From contig NZ_JAKVCW010000008.1 in NCBI RefSeq assembly GCF_022448905.1, positions 1 to 64,000 on the forward strand: a stretch of DNA of 64,000 nt, written 5' to 3'. The position numbers were made by a program, and so were the translations under genes. The notes beneath the pieces are model-generated. The model had not been told where the DNA came from and did no database searches. It saw only the letters and a program-made list of their open reading frames with translations. Positions 17,332-24,701 of this stretch are shown piece by piece (the stretch's first letter is position 1; the number at the start of each line of letters is the position of its first letter). This DNA is from Shimia sp. (GTDB taxonomy: Bacteria; Pseudomonadota; Alphaproteobacteria; Rhodobacterales; Rhodobacteraceae).

Positions 17332-18387
17332 ATGACTCATCTTTGGGTACGGGCCGAACAGCGGCCAAATGAGGAGCGGGTGGGGCTAACACCCGAAGGT
17401 GCAAAAGCACTGCTGGACAAGGGCATCCGCGTCACCGTGGAGGAAAGCTCGGTGCGGGCCATTCCGATTGACGGCTACAAAGCCGCAGGGTGTGACATCG
17501 CCGCGGAAAACAGCTGGCCGGACGCGCCCCGCGACGCCATCATCTTTGGCCTCAAAGAACTGCCCGAAGACGGCACGCCTCTGCCACACCGCCACATCAT
17601 GTTTGGCCACGCCTTCAAAGGCCAGCATTCTGGCGTGGCCCTGCTCAAGCGCTTCAAAGAAGGTGGCGGCACGCTGTATGATCTCGAATATCTGGTGGAC
17701 GACACCGGCCGCCGCGTTGCCGCCTTTGGCTATTGGGCGGGCTATGCCGGGTCTGCCGTGACCCTAAAATCCTGGGCTGCCCAACAACGCGGGGAGCTCT
17801 GCGCTCCGGTGGGCGTCTACGCAGGCAAAGACGCCCTGCTGGCAGACCTTGGCGCAGAACTCGACGCGCTGTCCAAAGACCGCCCCTCTGCCATCGTGAT
17901 TGGCGCGCTGGGGCGCGTTGGCACCGGCGCTGCCGACCTGCTCGAAGCCATGGGCTGCACCGTCACCAAATGGGACATGGCGGAAACCGCCTCTGGCGGC
18001 CCGTTCCCGGAAATCTTGCACCATGACCTGTTCCTGAACTGCATCTTTGCCCGCCCCGGCACGCCCGTATTTGTGCCAAAAGAGGCCCTTACGGCCGACC
18101 GCAAACTGACCGCCATTGGCGACGTGGCTTGCGATCCCGACAGCGACTACAACCCGGTGCCGGTTTATGACCGCGCCACCACATGGGAGGCCCCCGCCCT
18201 GCGCGTGGCCGAGGCCCCAGTGCTGGACGTCATGGCGATCGACAACCTGCCATCCATGCTGCCGGTGGAAAGCTCGGAAGACTACGCCGCGCAGCTGCTC
18301 GACACTTTGATGAAACTCGATGACCTCAGCGACGGTGTCTGGACCCGCGCCGAGGCCGACTTCATCACCCATTCCAAAAATCTCTGA
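17332..18387 (+). CDS. lys1: Saccharopine dehydrogenase, lysine-forming type (Lys1-like)
   Basis: A 351-residue NAD-dependent enzyme. Lys1 interconverts saccharopine with lysine plus 2-oxoglutarate. The N-terminal domain has the alanine dehydrogenase/Lys1 pattern (RAEQRPNEERVGLTPEGAKALLDKG; then HIMFGHAFKGQHSGVALLKRF). The Rossmann domain carries IGALGRVGTGAADL at about residues 190-205. The length is typical for Lys1. The ATG at 17332 has a GGGGAG site 5 bases upstream; a far longer in-frame extension would run through the repeat. Only 13 bp separate it from the second saccharopine dehydrogenase, so the two are cotranscribed and probably form one lysine degradation route. Confidence 0.88.
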   Translation: MTHLWVRAEQRPNEERVGLTPEGAKALLDKGIRVTVEESSVRAIPIDGYKAAGCDIAAENSWPDAPRDAIIFGLKELPEDGTPLPHRHIMFGHAFKGQHSGVALLKRFKEGGGTLYDLEYLVDDTGRRVAAFGYWAGYAGSAVTLKSWAAQQRGELCAPVGVYAGKDALLADLGAELDALSKDRPSAIVIGALGRVGTGAADLLEAMGCTVTKWDMAETASGGPFPEILHHDLFLNCIFARPGTPVFVPKEALTADRKLTAIGDVACDPDSDYNPVPVYDRATTWEAPALRVAEAPVLDVMAIDNLPSMLPVESSEDYAAQLLDTLMKLDDLSDGVWTRAEADFITHSKNL

Positions 18388-18400
18388 GGGGAGAAGAGAC

Positions 18401-19543
18401 ATGACAATCCACTGGTGTGGCACCGGCCTCTCGGCCATTCCCGGCCTACGCCGCCTGATCGAAGGCGGCCGCGCGGTCACCGTCTGGAACCGAACCGTTG
18501 AAAAAGCACAAGAGGCCGTCGGCGATCTGACCAAAGACATCCGCGCCTTCGACATCGCAGCGCTAGGAGCTGTGCTTGAGTCTGGCGACGTTGTTGTCTC
18601 CATGCTGCCGGGCGACTGGCACGTGCCGCTGGCCGAATTGTGCATCGAGAAAGGTGCGAACTTTGTCAGCTCCTCCTACATCGCGCCAGAAATGAAGGCA
18701 CTCGATGCCAAGGCCAAAGAGGCCGGCATCGCCTGCGTGAACGAAGTGGGCCTGGACCCGGGCATCGACCACCTGATGGCGCATGCTCTGGTGGCCGACT
18801 ACCGCGCCTCCGCCGCCTATGACACAGACAACACCCTCAGCTTCATCAGCTACTGCGGCGGCGTGCCCAAACATGCCAACCCGTTCCGCTACAAATTCAG
18901 CTGGTCCCCGCTTGGCGTGCTCAAAGCCCTGCGCTCGCCCTCCCGCTCGATCCGCGACGGCAAACCTCTGGACGTGAACCGTCCTTGGGACGCGATCAGC
19001 AGTTATGAGGCGCCGCTGGCGGAGGCAGAAACCTTCGAGGTCTACCCGAACCGCGACAGCATTCCCTTCATGGAAGACTACAAATTTGACCCAGCCTGGA
19101 AGGTTGACACCTTTGTACGCGGCACTTTGCGCCTGAACGGCTGGGCCGAGGCGTGGTCCGACGTTTTCCACGAAATCGAAACGCTTTCCGGCCCCGAAGG
19201 CGACGCGCGTCTCAAAGAAATGTCCGACCAGTTCTGGGACGAAAACTCCTATGACGAAGGCGAGCCGGACCGCGTGATCCTCTGTGTCGGCCTCAAAGCC
19301 GAAAAAGACGGCGCCGAGGTCTACCACAAAACCTACGCCATGGACGCCTGGGGTGACGCACGCGGCACCGCCATGGCGCGTCTCGTGTCGATCCCTGTGT
19401 CCCTCGCCATTGAGGCCGTGCTGGACGGCAAGATTGCCCCCGGCGTGCACGCGGCGCCGTCTGAAGAAGCGCTGTTCTCCGAGTGGCTCGACCACATTGG
19501 CACACTGGCGCAACACATGCAGATCGTCGATCACACCGCTTGA
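18401..19543 (+). CDS. Saccharopine dehydrogenase family protein (Lys9-like, glutamate-forming)
   Basis: A 380-residue oxidoreductase of the Lys9/saccharopine reductase family. The N-terminal nucleotide-binding start is IHWCGTGLSAIPGLRRLI, a Rossmann-like turn, followed by VVVSMLPGDWHVPLAELCIEKGANFVSSSY, the core pattern of this family (about residues 60-95). NEVGLDPGIDHLMAH (about 115-130) is also conserved. With the Lys1-type neighbour 13 bp upstream, the pair would turn lysine plus 2-oxoglutarate into saccharopine and then into glutamate and aminoadipate semialdehyde. A GAGGGGAG site precedes the ATG. The direction, degradation or synthesis, is inferred; Rhodobacterales normally make lysine by the diaminopimelate route, so degradation is more likely. 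Confidence 0.85.
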   Translation: MTIHWCGTGLSAIPGLRRLIEGGRAVTVWNRTVEKAQEAVGDLTKDIRAFDIAALGAVLESGDVVVSMLPGDWHVPLAELCIEKGANFVSSSYIAPEMKALDAKAKEAGIACVNEVGLDPGIDHLMAHALVADYRASAAYDTDNTLSFISYCGGVPKHANPFRYKFSWSPLGVLKALRSPSRSIRDGKPLDVNRPWDAISSYEAPLAEAETFEVYPNRDSIPFMEDYKFDPAWKVDTFVRGTLRLNGWAEAWSDVFHEIETLSGPEGDARLKEMSDQFWDENSYDEGEPDRVILCVGLKAEKDGAEVYHKTYAMDAWGDARGTAMARLVSIPVSLAIEAVLDGKIAPGVHAAPSEEALFSEWLDHIGTLAQHMQIVDHTA

Positions 19544-19557
19544 TCTTTTAACACTCC

Positions 19558-19586
19558 GGCGCAGCCCGTACTTCTTGGGCTGCGCC
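19558..19586 (+). terminator. Hairpin after the saccharopine dehydrogenase pair
   Basis: GGCGCAGCCC (19558-19567) pairs perfectly with GGGCTGCGCC (19577-19586), a 10-bp stem with a 9-base loop, 15 bp behind the stop. It is followed by CCTCTCTC and not by a clean T-run, so intrinsic termination may be partial. Confidence 0.65.
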
Positions 19587-19661
19587 CCTCTCTCAAATCC
19601 CCTTGCCATTCCCATCTGACTGCGAAAGTCTGCGCCACAACCCGAAGGTGAGGAGCGCGAC

Positions 19662-20285
19662 ATGTCATTGGAAACCTGGATTGCCTTTGTATTGGCCAGC
19701 GCGCTGGTTGTGCTGATCCCTGGACCCAACATTGTTCTGACAATCAATCACGCGGTGCGCTCTGGCAAACGCTCAGGCCTCGCCACCATTCCCGGCATTT
19801 CTGCAGGGGCCTTTGTCGGCATGTCTGTGTCCCTTATGGGCGCAGGCGCGGTGCTTTCGGCCTCCACCACGCTTTTTACGCTGATGAAGCTCATTGGCGC
19901 GGTGTATCTGGTCTGGCTCGGCATCAGCCTCTGGCGCGCACCCGCCGAGAGCATTGGCTCAAACGAAGTAGATCAAAAACCGCTCAGGCCCTTGTTCTGG
20001 CAGTCTTTCCTGATCAGCGCGCTCAACCCCAAAGGCCCGGCGTTTTACATCGCCTTTGTGCCACAGTTTGTGACCCTGTCGCAGCCGGTGCTGCCGCAAT
20101 TCGCGATCCTGATCGCCACCTTTGTGGGTGTCGCCACGCTCAACACCGTGTTCTGGCTGCTCTGCGCAGATGGGCTACGCGGGCTGTTTCAACACCCGCG
20201 CGCCATGCGCAGCCTCAATCGTGCGGGCGGCGGCTGCCTGATGGCGGCGGGCGTGTTGACCACACGAGTCTCACGCCACAGCTGA
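19662..20285 (+). CDS. LysE/RhtB family amino-acid exporter
   Basis: A 207-residue inner-membrane protein with about six hydrophobic helices. The family signature is clear at the N terminus (FVLASALVVLIPGPNIVLTINHAVRSGKRSG), then GISAGAFVGMS, and the mid-protein KLIGAVYLVWLGISLWR plus FLISALNPKGPAFYIAFVPQF. Such proteins export lysine, threonine, homoserine and other amino acids. A GAGGAG site precedes the ATG. It lies 118 bp behind the two saccharopine dehydrogenase genes on the same strand, past a hairpin, which suggests but does not prove a link to lysine metabolism. Confidence 0.88.
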   Translation: MSLETWIAFVLASALVVLIPGPNIVLTINHAVRSGKRSGLATIPGISAGAFVGMSVSLMGAGAVLSASTTLFTLMKLIGAVYLVWLGISLWRAPAESIGSNEVDQKPLRPLFWQSFLISALNPKGPAFYIAFVPQFVTLSQPVLPQFAILIATFVGVATLNTVFWLLCADGLRGLFQHPRAMRSLNRAGGGCLMAAGVLTTRVSRHS

Positions 20286-20291
20286 CATCGC

Positions 20292-20885
20292 TCACACCGC
20301 CTGCGCGCCAATCCGGGCCGCTTTGGCCAGCCATTTCTCAACCGCGCCCGCCTTGGGATGGCTGGTGCCGTTGAACTGCGTCACCTTCACCGGTTTGATG
20401 CCGACAAACTCCAGAATTTGCTTCTGAATCTGCACGATCAGCGCGTTGCGATAGAACAGGCGGAACAGGAAACCCGGCGTGTCTGACAGAACCAGAACAT
20501 GCCCAGTCTTGTCGGTCAGCAAAGGCGCCGGCAGGCCCAGCTTGGTGGTATTGCGCGTGTCAAAGGCACGGCCAGGCAACAGAGCACGGTCAAACAAACC
20601 TTTCAGCTTTGCCGGCAATCCGCCCCACCACATTGGGGTCGCGACCACCACATGCTCGGCCCATTCCAGATCCTGCAACACCTGCTCCAACTCCGGCTCC
20701 AGCGGTTTTTGGTTCACATAGCCGCCAAAGCCATAATCCGGATCAAACTGCAGATCATGCAGATTTGTCATGCGCACCTGATGCCCGGCCTTGCGCGCCG
20801 CATTGGCATAGCTGTCAGCCAAACTCCCTGTCAGCGACTCCGCCGCCGGGTGTCCGTTCAAGATAAAAATCCGTTTCTGTGTCAT
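20292..20885 (-). CDS. NAD(P)H oxidoreductase, flavodoxin-like fold (NQO/KefF-type)
   Basis: A 197-residue flavoprotein likely to reduce quinones or similar electrophiles by two-electron transfer. The start IFILNGHPAAESLTGSLADSY is the phosphate-binding loop of the Flavodoxin_2 family, and VVATPMWWGGLPAKLKGLFDRALLPGRAF is its FMN/quinone site. The ATG at 20885 has GGAG 8 bases upstream; an extension to 20930 would run over the operators. It is divergent from a TetR gene and three palindromic operators lie between the two starts, so it is the obvious regulated target of that repressor, probably in response to an electrophile or quinone. Confidence 0.88.
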   Translation of the reverse strand: MTQKRIFILNGHPAAESLTGSLADSYANAARKAGHQVRMTNLHDLQFDPDYGFGGYVNQKPLEPELEQVLQDLEWAEHVVVATPMWWGGLPAKLKGLFDRALLPGRAFDTRNTTKLGLPAPLLTDKTGHVLVLSDTPGFLFRLFYRNALIVQIQKQILEFVGIKPVKVTQFNGTSHPKAGAVEKWLAKAARIGAQAV

Positions 20886-20901
20886 TGCGAATCTCCAAAT
20901 A

Positions 20902-20968
20902 TTGACCACGGTCAATTTCATCGCACACAAAAATGACCGCGGTCAATTACAAATTTGACCACGGTCAA
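20902..20968. promoter_or_regulatory. Three palindromic operators (GACC-N2-GGTC) between reductase and TetR genes
   Basis: Three inverted repeats: TTGACCACGGTCAA at 20902-20915, ATGACCGCGGTCAA at 20933-20946 and TTGACCACGGTCAA at 20955-20968. Centre spacings are 31 and 22 bp, close to three and two helical turns, so all lie on one DNA face. The last ends 5 bp before the TetR start, the first lies 16 bp before the reductase start, so both genes are likely repressed. Confidence 0.88.
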
Positions 20969-20973
20969 AATTC

Positions 20974-21567
20974 ATGTCAAAACAGGCCATGGCCAAAGCA
21001 GTTCAACAACGCACCCTAAAAACCCGCGCCAAGCTTTTAGACGCCGCCCAAGCGGTGGTTTCAGAAAGCGGGTATGAAGCCATGCGGGTGGAGGAAGTGG
21101 TCTTGCGCGCAGGCGTCGCCAAAGGCACGTTTTTCTCTCATTTCAAAGACAAAGACGCGCTGATGGACCAACTGATCGGCGCGGAAATCGACCGTCATCT
21201 GGATGGCATAGACGCGCTGGACGCGCCGACGTCCATTGCAGAGATGGCCGACGCCATGATGCCTCTGATCACCTTCATGACCTGCGAGCGCTATGTCTTT
21301 GACGTGATTCTGCGCCACTCCGGCGCGGCGGCCAACGCAGACATTGGCCCCATTGCCATGACCTTTGGCCGCCACGCCGAGGTGGTGACCAAATGGCTCT
21401 GGGACCGCCCCTTCCGCAAAGACATCTCCGCCGAACTTCAGGCCGAAGGCGTGCAAGCCTTTATGGTACAAGCGATATCGCTGATGTTTTGCAGCCTGCA
21501 CAACTCCGTCGCCCCGCGCGAACGGCTGGAAACCTACCTCGCCGCCTGGCTGATGCCATCGGCCTGA
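20974..21567 (+). CDS. TetR/AcrR family transcriptional regulator
   Basis: A 197-residue repressor-type regulator. The N-terminal TetR helix-turn-helix spans about residues 12-60 (RAKLLDAAQAVVSESGYEAMRVEEVVLRAGVAKGTFFSHFKDKDALM). The C-terminal ligand domain is variable and gives no clue to the effector. Upstream lie three palindromes shared with the divergent reductase gene. The start may be ATG 20974, which has no ribosome site because an operator fills that space, or the internal ATG 20989 preceded by ACAGG. Either way operator binding would block its own expression. Confidence 0.92.
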   Translation: MSKQAMAKAVQQRTLKTRAKLLDAAQAVVSESGYEAMRVEEVVLRAGVAKGTFFSHFKDKDALMDQLIGAEIDRHLDGIDALDAPTSIAEMADAMMPLITFMTCERYVFDVILRHSGAAANADIGPIAMTFGRHAEVVTKWLWDRPFRKDISAELQAEGVQAFMVQAISLMFCSLHNSVAPRERLETYLAAWLMPSA

Positions 21568-21569
21568 GC

Positions 21570-22613
21570 TCAGGCCGCCACGCGCACCAAATCGCGAAAC
21601 ACCGGACGCCCTTCTGCCATCTTGCGCCATGTCTGCGCCTCATGCGCCTTCATCGTTGGCAAAGCGGTCTGGGCAAAACGTGGCTTCAACCACGGCTTCG
21701 CCTCCAAAAGCTGATCCAACTCGGCCCGCGCTTCCACATCCAAGCTGTCCAACGCCTGATCGCCCAGAAACAGACTCTCCGCTTCGGCCCCATTGGCCTC
21801 CACAATGTGATGGCGATCAAACATCAAGTGCACATAGTCCACCCCGTCGCGCCACTCGCGCCCCGGAATGCCCGGCTGCGGCGCAAGATGTTTGGCATGC
21901 GCAAAAGCCGCCTCAGATGCGGACAGCATCTCCACCTGCCAGCCCCGCAGCGCAATGCGGTGCTGTTGCGAGACCCACAAATCCTGCGCAGGCACCCCCG
22001 GCGCAAGGCTACCCGCATCAATGCACACCGGGCGCAGACCTGCGTTCTGCAACATCTCCGCATAGGAAAAATGGCTTTTTGCCACCCAAAACACCTTGGC
22101 CGGTTTGCCTTTTGCAACACAGACAAAATCACCCGGTTGCAAGCTTTCCACTGCGCGCAGGCTGTCTGGGGTGGCAATCATGGTGCCCGGCAGGAAACAC
22201 ACCGGAAAATCCTCCGGCGTGCGATCCGGTTTTTTCAGATCAAAATCGTCATCGTCAAACTCGTTCATGTCGTCTTCGTCGACATCCATCTCCGGGAAGA
22301 AGAACACGCGGGTGGACTCGCCGGGCTCGGGGTAATCCATGATGGTGATCACCGCCATCTCCTGTCCCCAGAACTGCTCGGGAATGTCGTCGTCTTTGGG
22401 CACTGTACCGGTCATCTCAAAACGAAAATCATATTCCTCGCCGTCGATCTCCACCGCCGTGTCCGGATCGACTTTCTTGCCATCGTTCTCCAGCACCAGA
22501 TCGCCATCCTCACCTTTGGGCACAAAGGTGATCTCCTTGGCCGGATCATCGGTAGGCTCGATCTCTTTGTCTTTGCGGTGATTGTCGTCAAAACGACCCC
22601 AGAAACTGGATAT
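21570..22613 (-). CDS. Hint (Hedgehog/intein) domain protein, probable non-ATG start
   Basis: A protein of about 347 residues. The C-terminal half holds a Hint_2 domain starting CFLPGTMIATPDSLRAVESL and continuing LQPGDFVCV, the common form in Rhodobacterales, where such proteins often process themselves. The N-terminal 120 residues are very acidic (many Asp and Glu) and may bind calcium. No ATG exists before the domain. A near-perfect ribosome site AAGGAGGT (22619-22626) sits 5 bases before an in-frame ATA at 22613; the only alternative start in this region is TTG at 22679 without a ribosome site. Either ATA is used, or one base differs from the real sequence. It converges with the TetR gene, 2 bp apart. 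Confidence 0.75.
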   Translation of the reverse strand: MSSFWGRFDDNHRKDKEIEPTDDPAKEITFVPKGEDGDLVLENDGKKVDPDTAVEIDGEEYDFRFEMTGTVPKDDDIPEQFWGQEMAVITIMDYPEPGESTRVFFFPEMDVDEDDMNEFDDDDFDLKKPDRTPEDFPVCFLPGTMIATPDSLRAVESLQPGDFVCVAKGKPAKVFWVAKSHFSYAEMLQNAGLRPVCIDAGSLAPGVPAQDLWVSQQHRIALRGWQVEMLSASEAAFAHAKHLAPQPGIPGREWRDGVDYVHLMFDRHHIVEANGAEAESLFLGDQALDSLDVEARAELDQLLEAKPWLKPRFAQTALPTMKAHEAQTWRKMAEGRPVFRDLVRVAA

Positions 22614-22919
22614 GGGCGACCTCCTTCTGCACGACAGACCTCCCAACGCCGCCCCATGGGTTGCAAGGCTCAGACACAAGACAAAAGGGCACCGCCCGCA
22701 AAATGCAGGGTGCGGATGTTTCTTAAAAACAGGCGCAGCGTCAGTGGATCATGTAGTGGATCGGGCGGCGCGCAGGCGCGTCAGCCCTCCCTCTCGAGGC
22801 GCACATAAGAAGGCACTTTCCAAACGTAAAGACCCGCGCCAAAGCATGGCGCGGATCCCAAATCTGTTGGCGTAAAATCGCAAAACCTGTGGGCCAACCA
22901 GCCAATTTGTGCCGATAAA
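22614..22919. other. Intergenic region, 306 bp, no gene seen
   Basis: It holds the Hint gene's ribosome site, a GC-rich stretch and the stem CCGCGCC (22834-22840)/GGCGCGG (22848-22854) without a T-run. The hairpin may end transcription of the DUF3775 gene, whose stop lies 66 bp away on the minus strand. I see no ORF with coding character or RNA family. Confidence 0.5.
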
Positions 22920-23246
22920 TCAGCCCCGGCGGACCAGATCGTCCTCTTCATCAGACAGAGAAATGCCCAGCGCTTCCATGCCGTTTTCCAGATGATCTGA
23001 CAGATGCGGCGAACCCAACAGGTAGTCAGCGGTTGGCACGGTGTTCTCGGTTTTGGCGGTCATGATCGCCTCTTCCAGATCATCGGCCATAAAGCTGTCG
23101 CGTCCGATCCACATCACCGCCACCAGGCTGGCCTGTTCGTCTTCATTCAGCCGATCAATAAACGCACGCAGCTCTCCCTCGGCCCGGTCCAGTTCCCGGG
23201 ACATCAGCACAACCTGCGCCACCTTCCATGCAGAAATCTCAAGCAT
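22920..23246 (-). CDS. DUF3775 domain protein
   Basis: A 108-residue soluble protein with the DUF3775 pattern: LEISAWKVAQVV at the N terminus and ELRAFIDRLNEDEQASLVAVMWIGR in the centre, followed by an acidic C-terminal tail. Function is unknown. I set the start at ATG 23246 because GGAGG lies 7 bases before it; an upstream in-frame ATG at 23309 would add 21 residues that look unlike the family. It lies downstream of rmuC on the same strand, separated by a dispersed repeat. Confidence 0.75.
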   Translation of the reverse strand: MLEISAWKVAQVVLMSRELDRAEGELRAFIDRLNEDEQASLVAVMWIGRDSFMADDLEEAIMTAKTENTVPTADYLLGSPHLSDHLENGMEALGISLSDEEDDLVRRG

Positions 23247-23330
23247 TTTTCGCGCCTCCAATTTGGTTTGGCCCAGTGTCACCCCCAGCATGCCCCACGT
23301 CTTTGACATGGCGCAAACTGTTTCTGACCA

Positions 23331-23375
23331 CCGGGGCGCTGCCCCGGACCCCGGGATATTTGACGAATGAGAAGA
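23331..23375 (+). repeat. Dispersed intergenic repeat, copy D (CCGGGATATTT family), short form
   Basis: Plus-strand order: hairpin 1 CCGGGGCGCTGCCCCGG, then directly the box ACCCCGGGATATTTGA and tail AATGAGAAGAGG. The second hairpin found in copies A-C is absent. It lies between rmuC and the DUF3775 gene. Confidence 0.72.
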
Positions 23376-23378
23376 GGC

Positions 23379-24701
23379 TTAGCTGTCTGGCTTGGTCAGC
23401 GGCACAACTTTGTCATCATCGGTCTGCGCAAGTTCTTCGAAATCGAAGTTGTCGAGCCGCCGCGCCCGGCGCCCCGCTTTGTCCGCGCTGATCTTGATCT
23501 CACTGATGTCTTTGGCTGCCTGGCCAAAGTGACGATCCAGATTTTCCACCCGCGTGCCCAGCCTTTCAACGTCAGAGTAAAGCATACCAAGCTCCTTACG
23601 GATCGCCCCGGCCTGCTCCCGCATCCGCGCGTCTTTCAGGATCGCGCGCATAGTGTTGAGAGTCGCCATGCAGGTGGTCGGCGAGACAATCCACACCCGC
23701 GCCGCAAAGCCCTCCCGCACCAGCTCCGGGAAGTTCGCGTGCAGCTCGGCGTAGACCGCTTCGGAGGGCAAGAACATCAGCGCGCCATCGGCAGTCTCGC
23801 CTTCGATGATGTATTTCTCTGAGATGTCCTTAATGTGTTTCTTCACCGAGGTGCGCAGCATGCGCGCCGCCTCATTCAGCTGCGCCTGAGTTTCGGCAGT
23901 GCGCAGCATCTCATAAGCCTCCAGCGGGAACTTGCTGTCGATCACAATTGGGCCCGGCGGGTTGGGCAGGTGGATCAGACAGTCGGCGCGTTTGCCGTTA
24001 GACAGCGTGTGTTGCAGCGCATAGCTGTCAGACGGCAGCGCTTTGGACACAATATCATGGAGCTGAATTTCCCCAAAAGCCCCGCGGGTTTGCTTGTTGC
24101 TCAAGATATCCTGTAGGCTCAGCACATCACCACTCAACCGCGTGATGTTTTCCTGCGCCTTGTCGATGGTCTGCAGACGTTCCTGCAACTGCGTCAATGA
24201 GGTGGCCGTCTGCTTGGCGTTGCCGCTCAAAGACGCGTTTAACTTCTCCTGCATCTCATTCAATGCATGCCCGGTGCGCATCTGCATATTGGCGAGGTTT
24301 TCCTGCATCTGAAGCTGCTGCGTCGCCAATGTGTCTGTCATCTTCTGCTGCATGCTGGCGAGGTTCTCACCGGTGCTGCGCTGCACCTTGGCGAGGTTTT
24401 CGTGCATATTGACCTGCACCTCGCCCAGCCGCTGCTCCATCAGCGTGGCGATCTGCCCCTGAGACTGCGCATGCGCCTGCAGGTTACCATCCAAATGGGC
24501 CTGCCCAGTGGCCAATTGATCGACCCGCTGCGCCATCTGCCCCATGTGCTGGGCAATCACCGCTTCGGTCCGCTCTGCCCGCTTCTGCCCCGCCCCGCGC
24601 AGCAGCAAAAACAGCACCAGAACTGCAAAGCCAATCCCAGCCGCCGCATAAAGCGCCATGGCTTCCATATTGGCCATCGCTTCGTCCATACCTTCCATCA
24701 C
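23379..24701 (-). CDS. rmuC: DNA recombination protein RmuC
   Basis: A 440-residue protein of the RmuC family, linked in E. coli to limiting inversions at short repeats. A single transmembrane helix (about residues 17-34) is followed by a long coiled coil (about 40-195) with a repeated pattern around [10 protein letters not shown], then the RmuC nuclease-like core (about 200-400): [26 protein letters not shown] and [14 protein letters not shown]. The PD-(D/E)xK-like residues are Glu in GEIQL and Asp plus Lys in IDSKFP. Its start overlaps the mutL stop by 4 bp, so repair and recombination genes are co-translated. Confidence 0.93.
   Translation of the reverse strand: MMEGMDEAMANMEAMALYAAAGIGFAVLVLFLLLRGAGQKRAERTEAVIAQHMGQMAQRVDQLATGQAHLDGNLQAHAQSQGQIATLMEQRLGEVQVNMHENLAKVQRSTGENLASMQQKMTDTLATQQLQMQENLANMQMRTGHALNEMQEKLNASLSGNAKQTATSLTQLQERLQTIDKAQENITRLSGDVLSLQDILSNKQTRGAFGEIQLHDIVSKALPSDSYALQHTLSNGKRADCLIHLPNPPGPIVIDSKFPLEAYEMLRTAETQAQLNEAARMLRTSVKKHIKDISEKYIIEGETADGALMFLPSEAVYAELHANFPELVREGFAARVWIVSPTTCMATLNTMRAILKDARMREQAGAIRKELGMLYSDVERLGTRVENLDRHFGQAAKDISEIKISADKAGRRARRLDNFDFEELAQTDDDKVVPLTKPDS

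Noticed and set aside
17083..17340. 86-codon N-terminal extension of polA
   Set aside because: It translates dispersed repeat copy C and overlaps the divergent gene's start; the inner ATG has a ribosome site and matches the family start.
18563..19747. 394-codon minus-strand frame opposite the Lys9-like gene
   Set aside because: Antisense of a recognised gene; rich in Val, Gly, His and Phe in the pattern of a reversed GC3 frame, with no motif.
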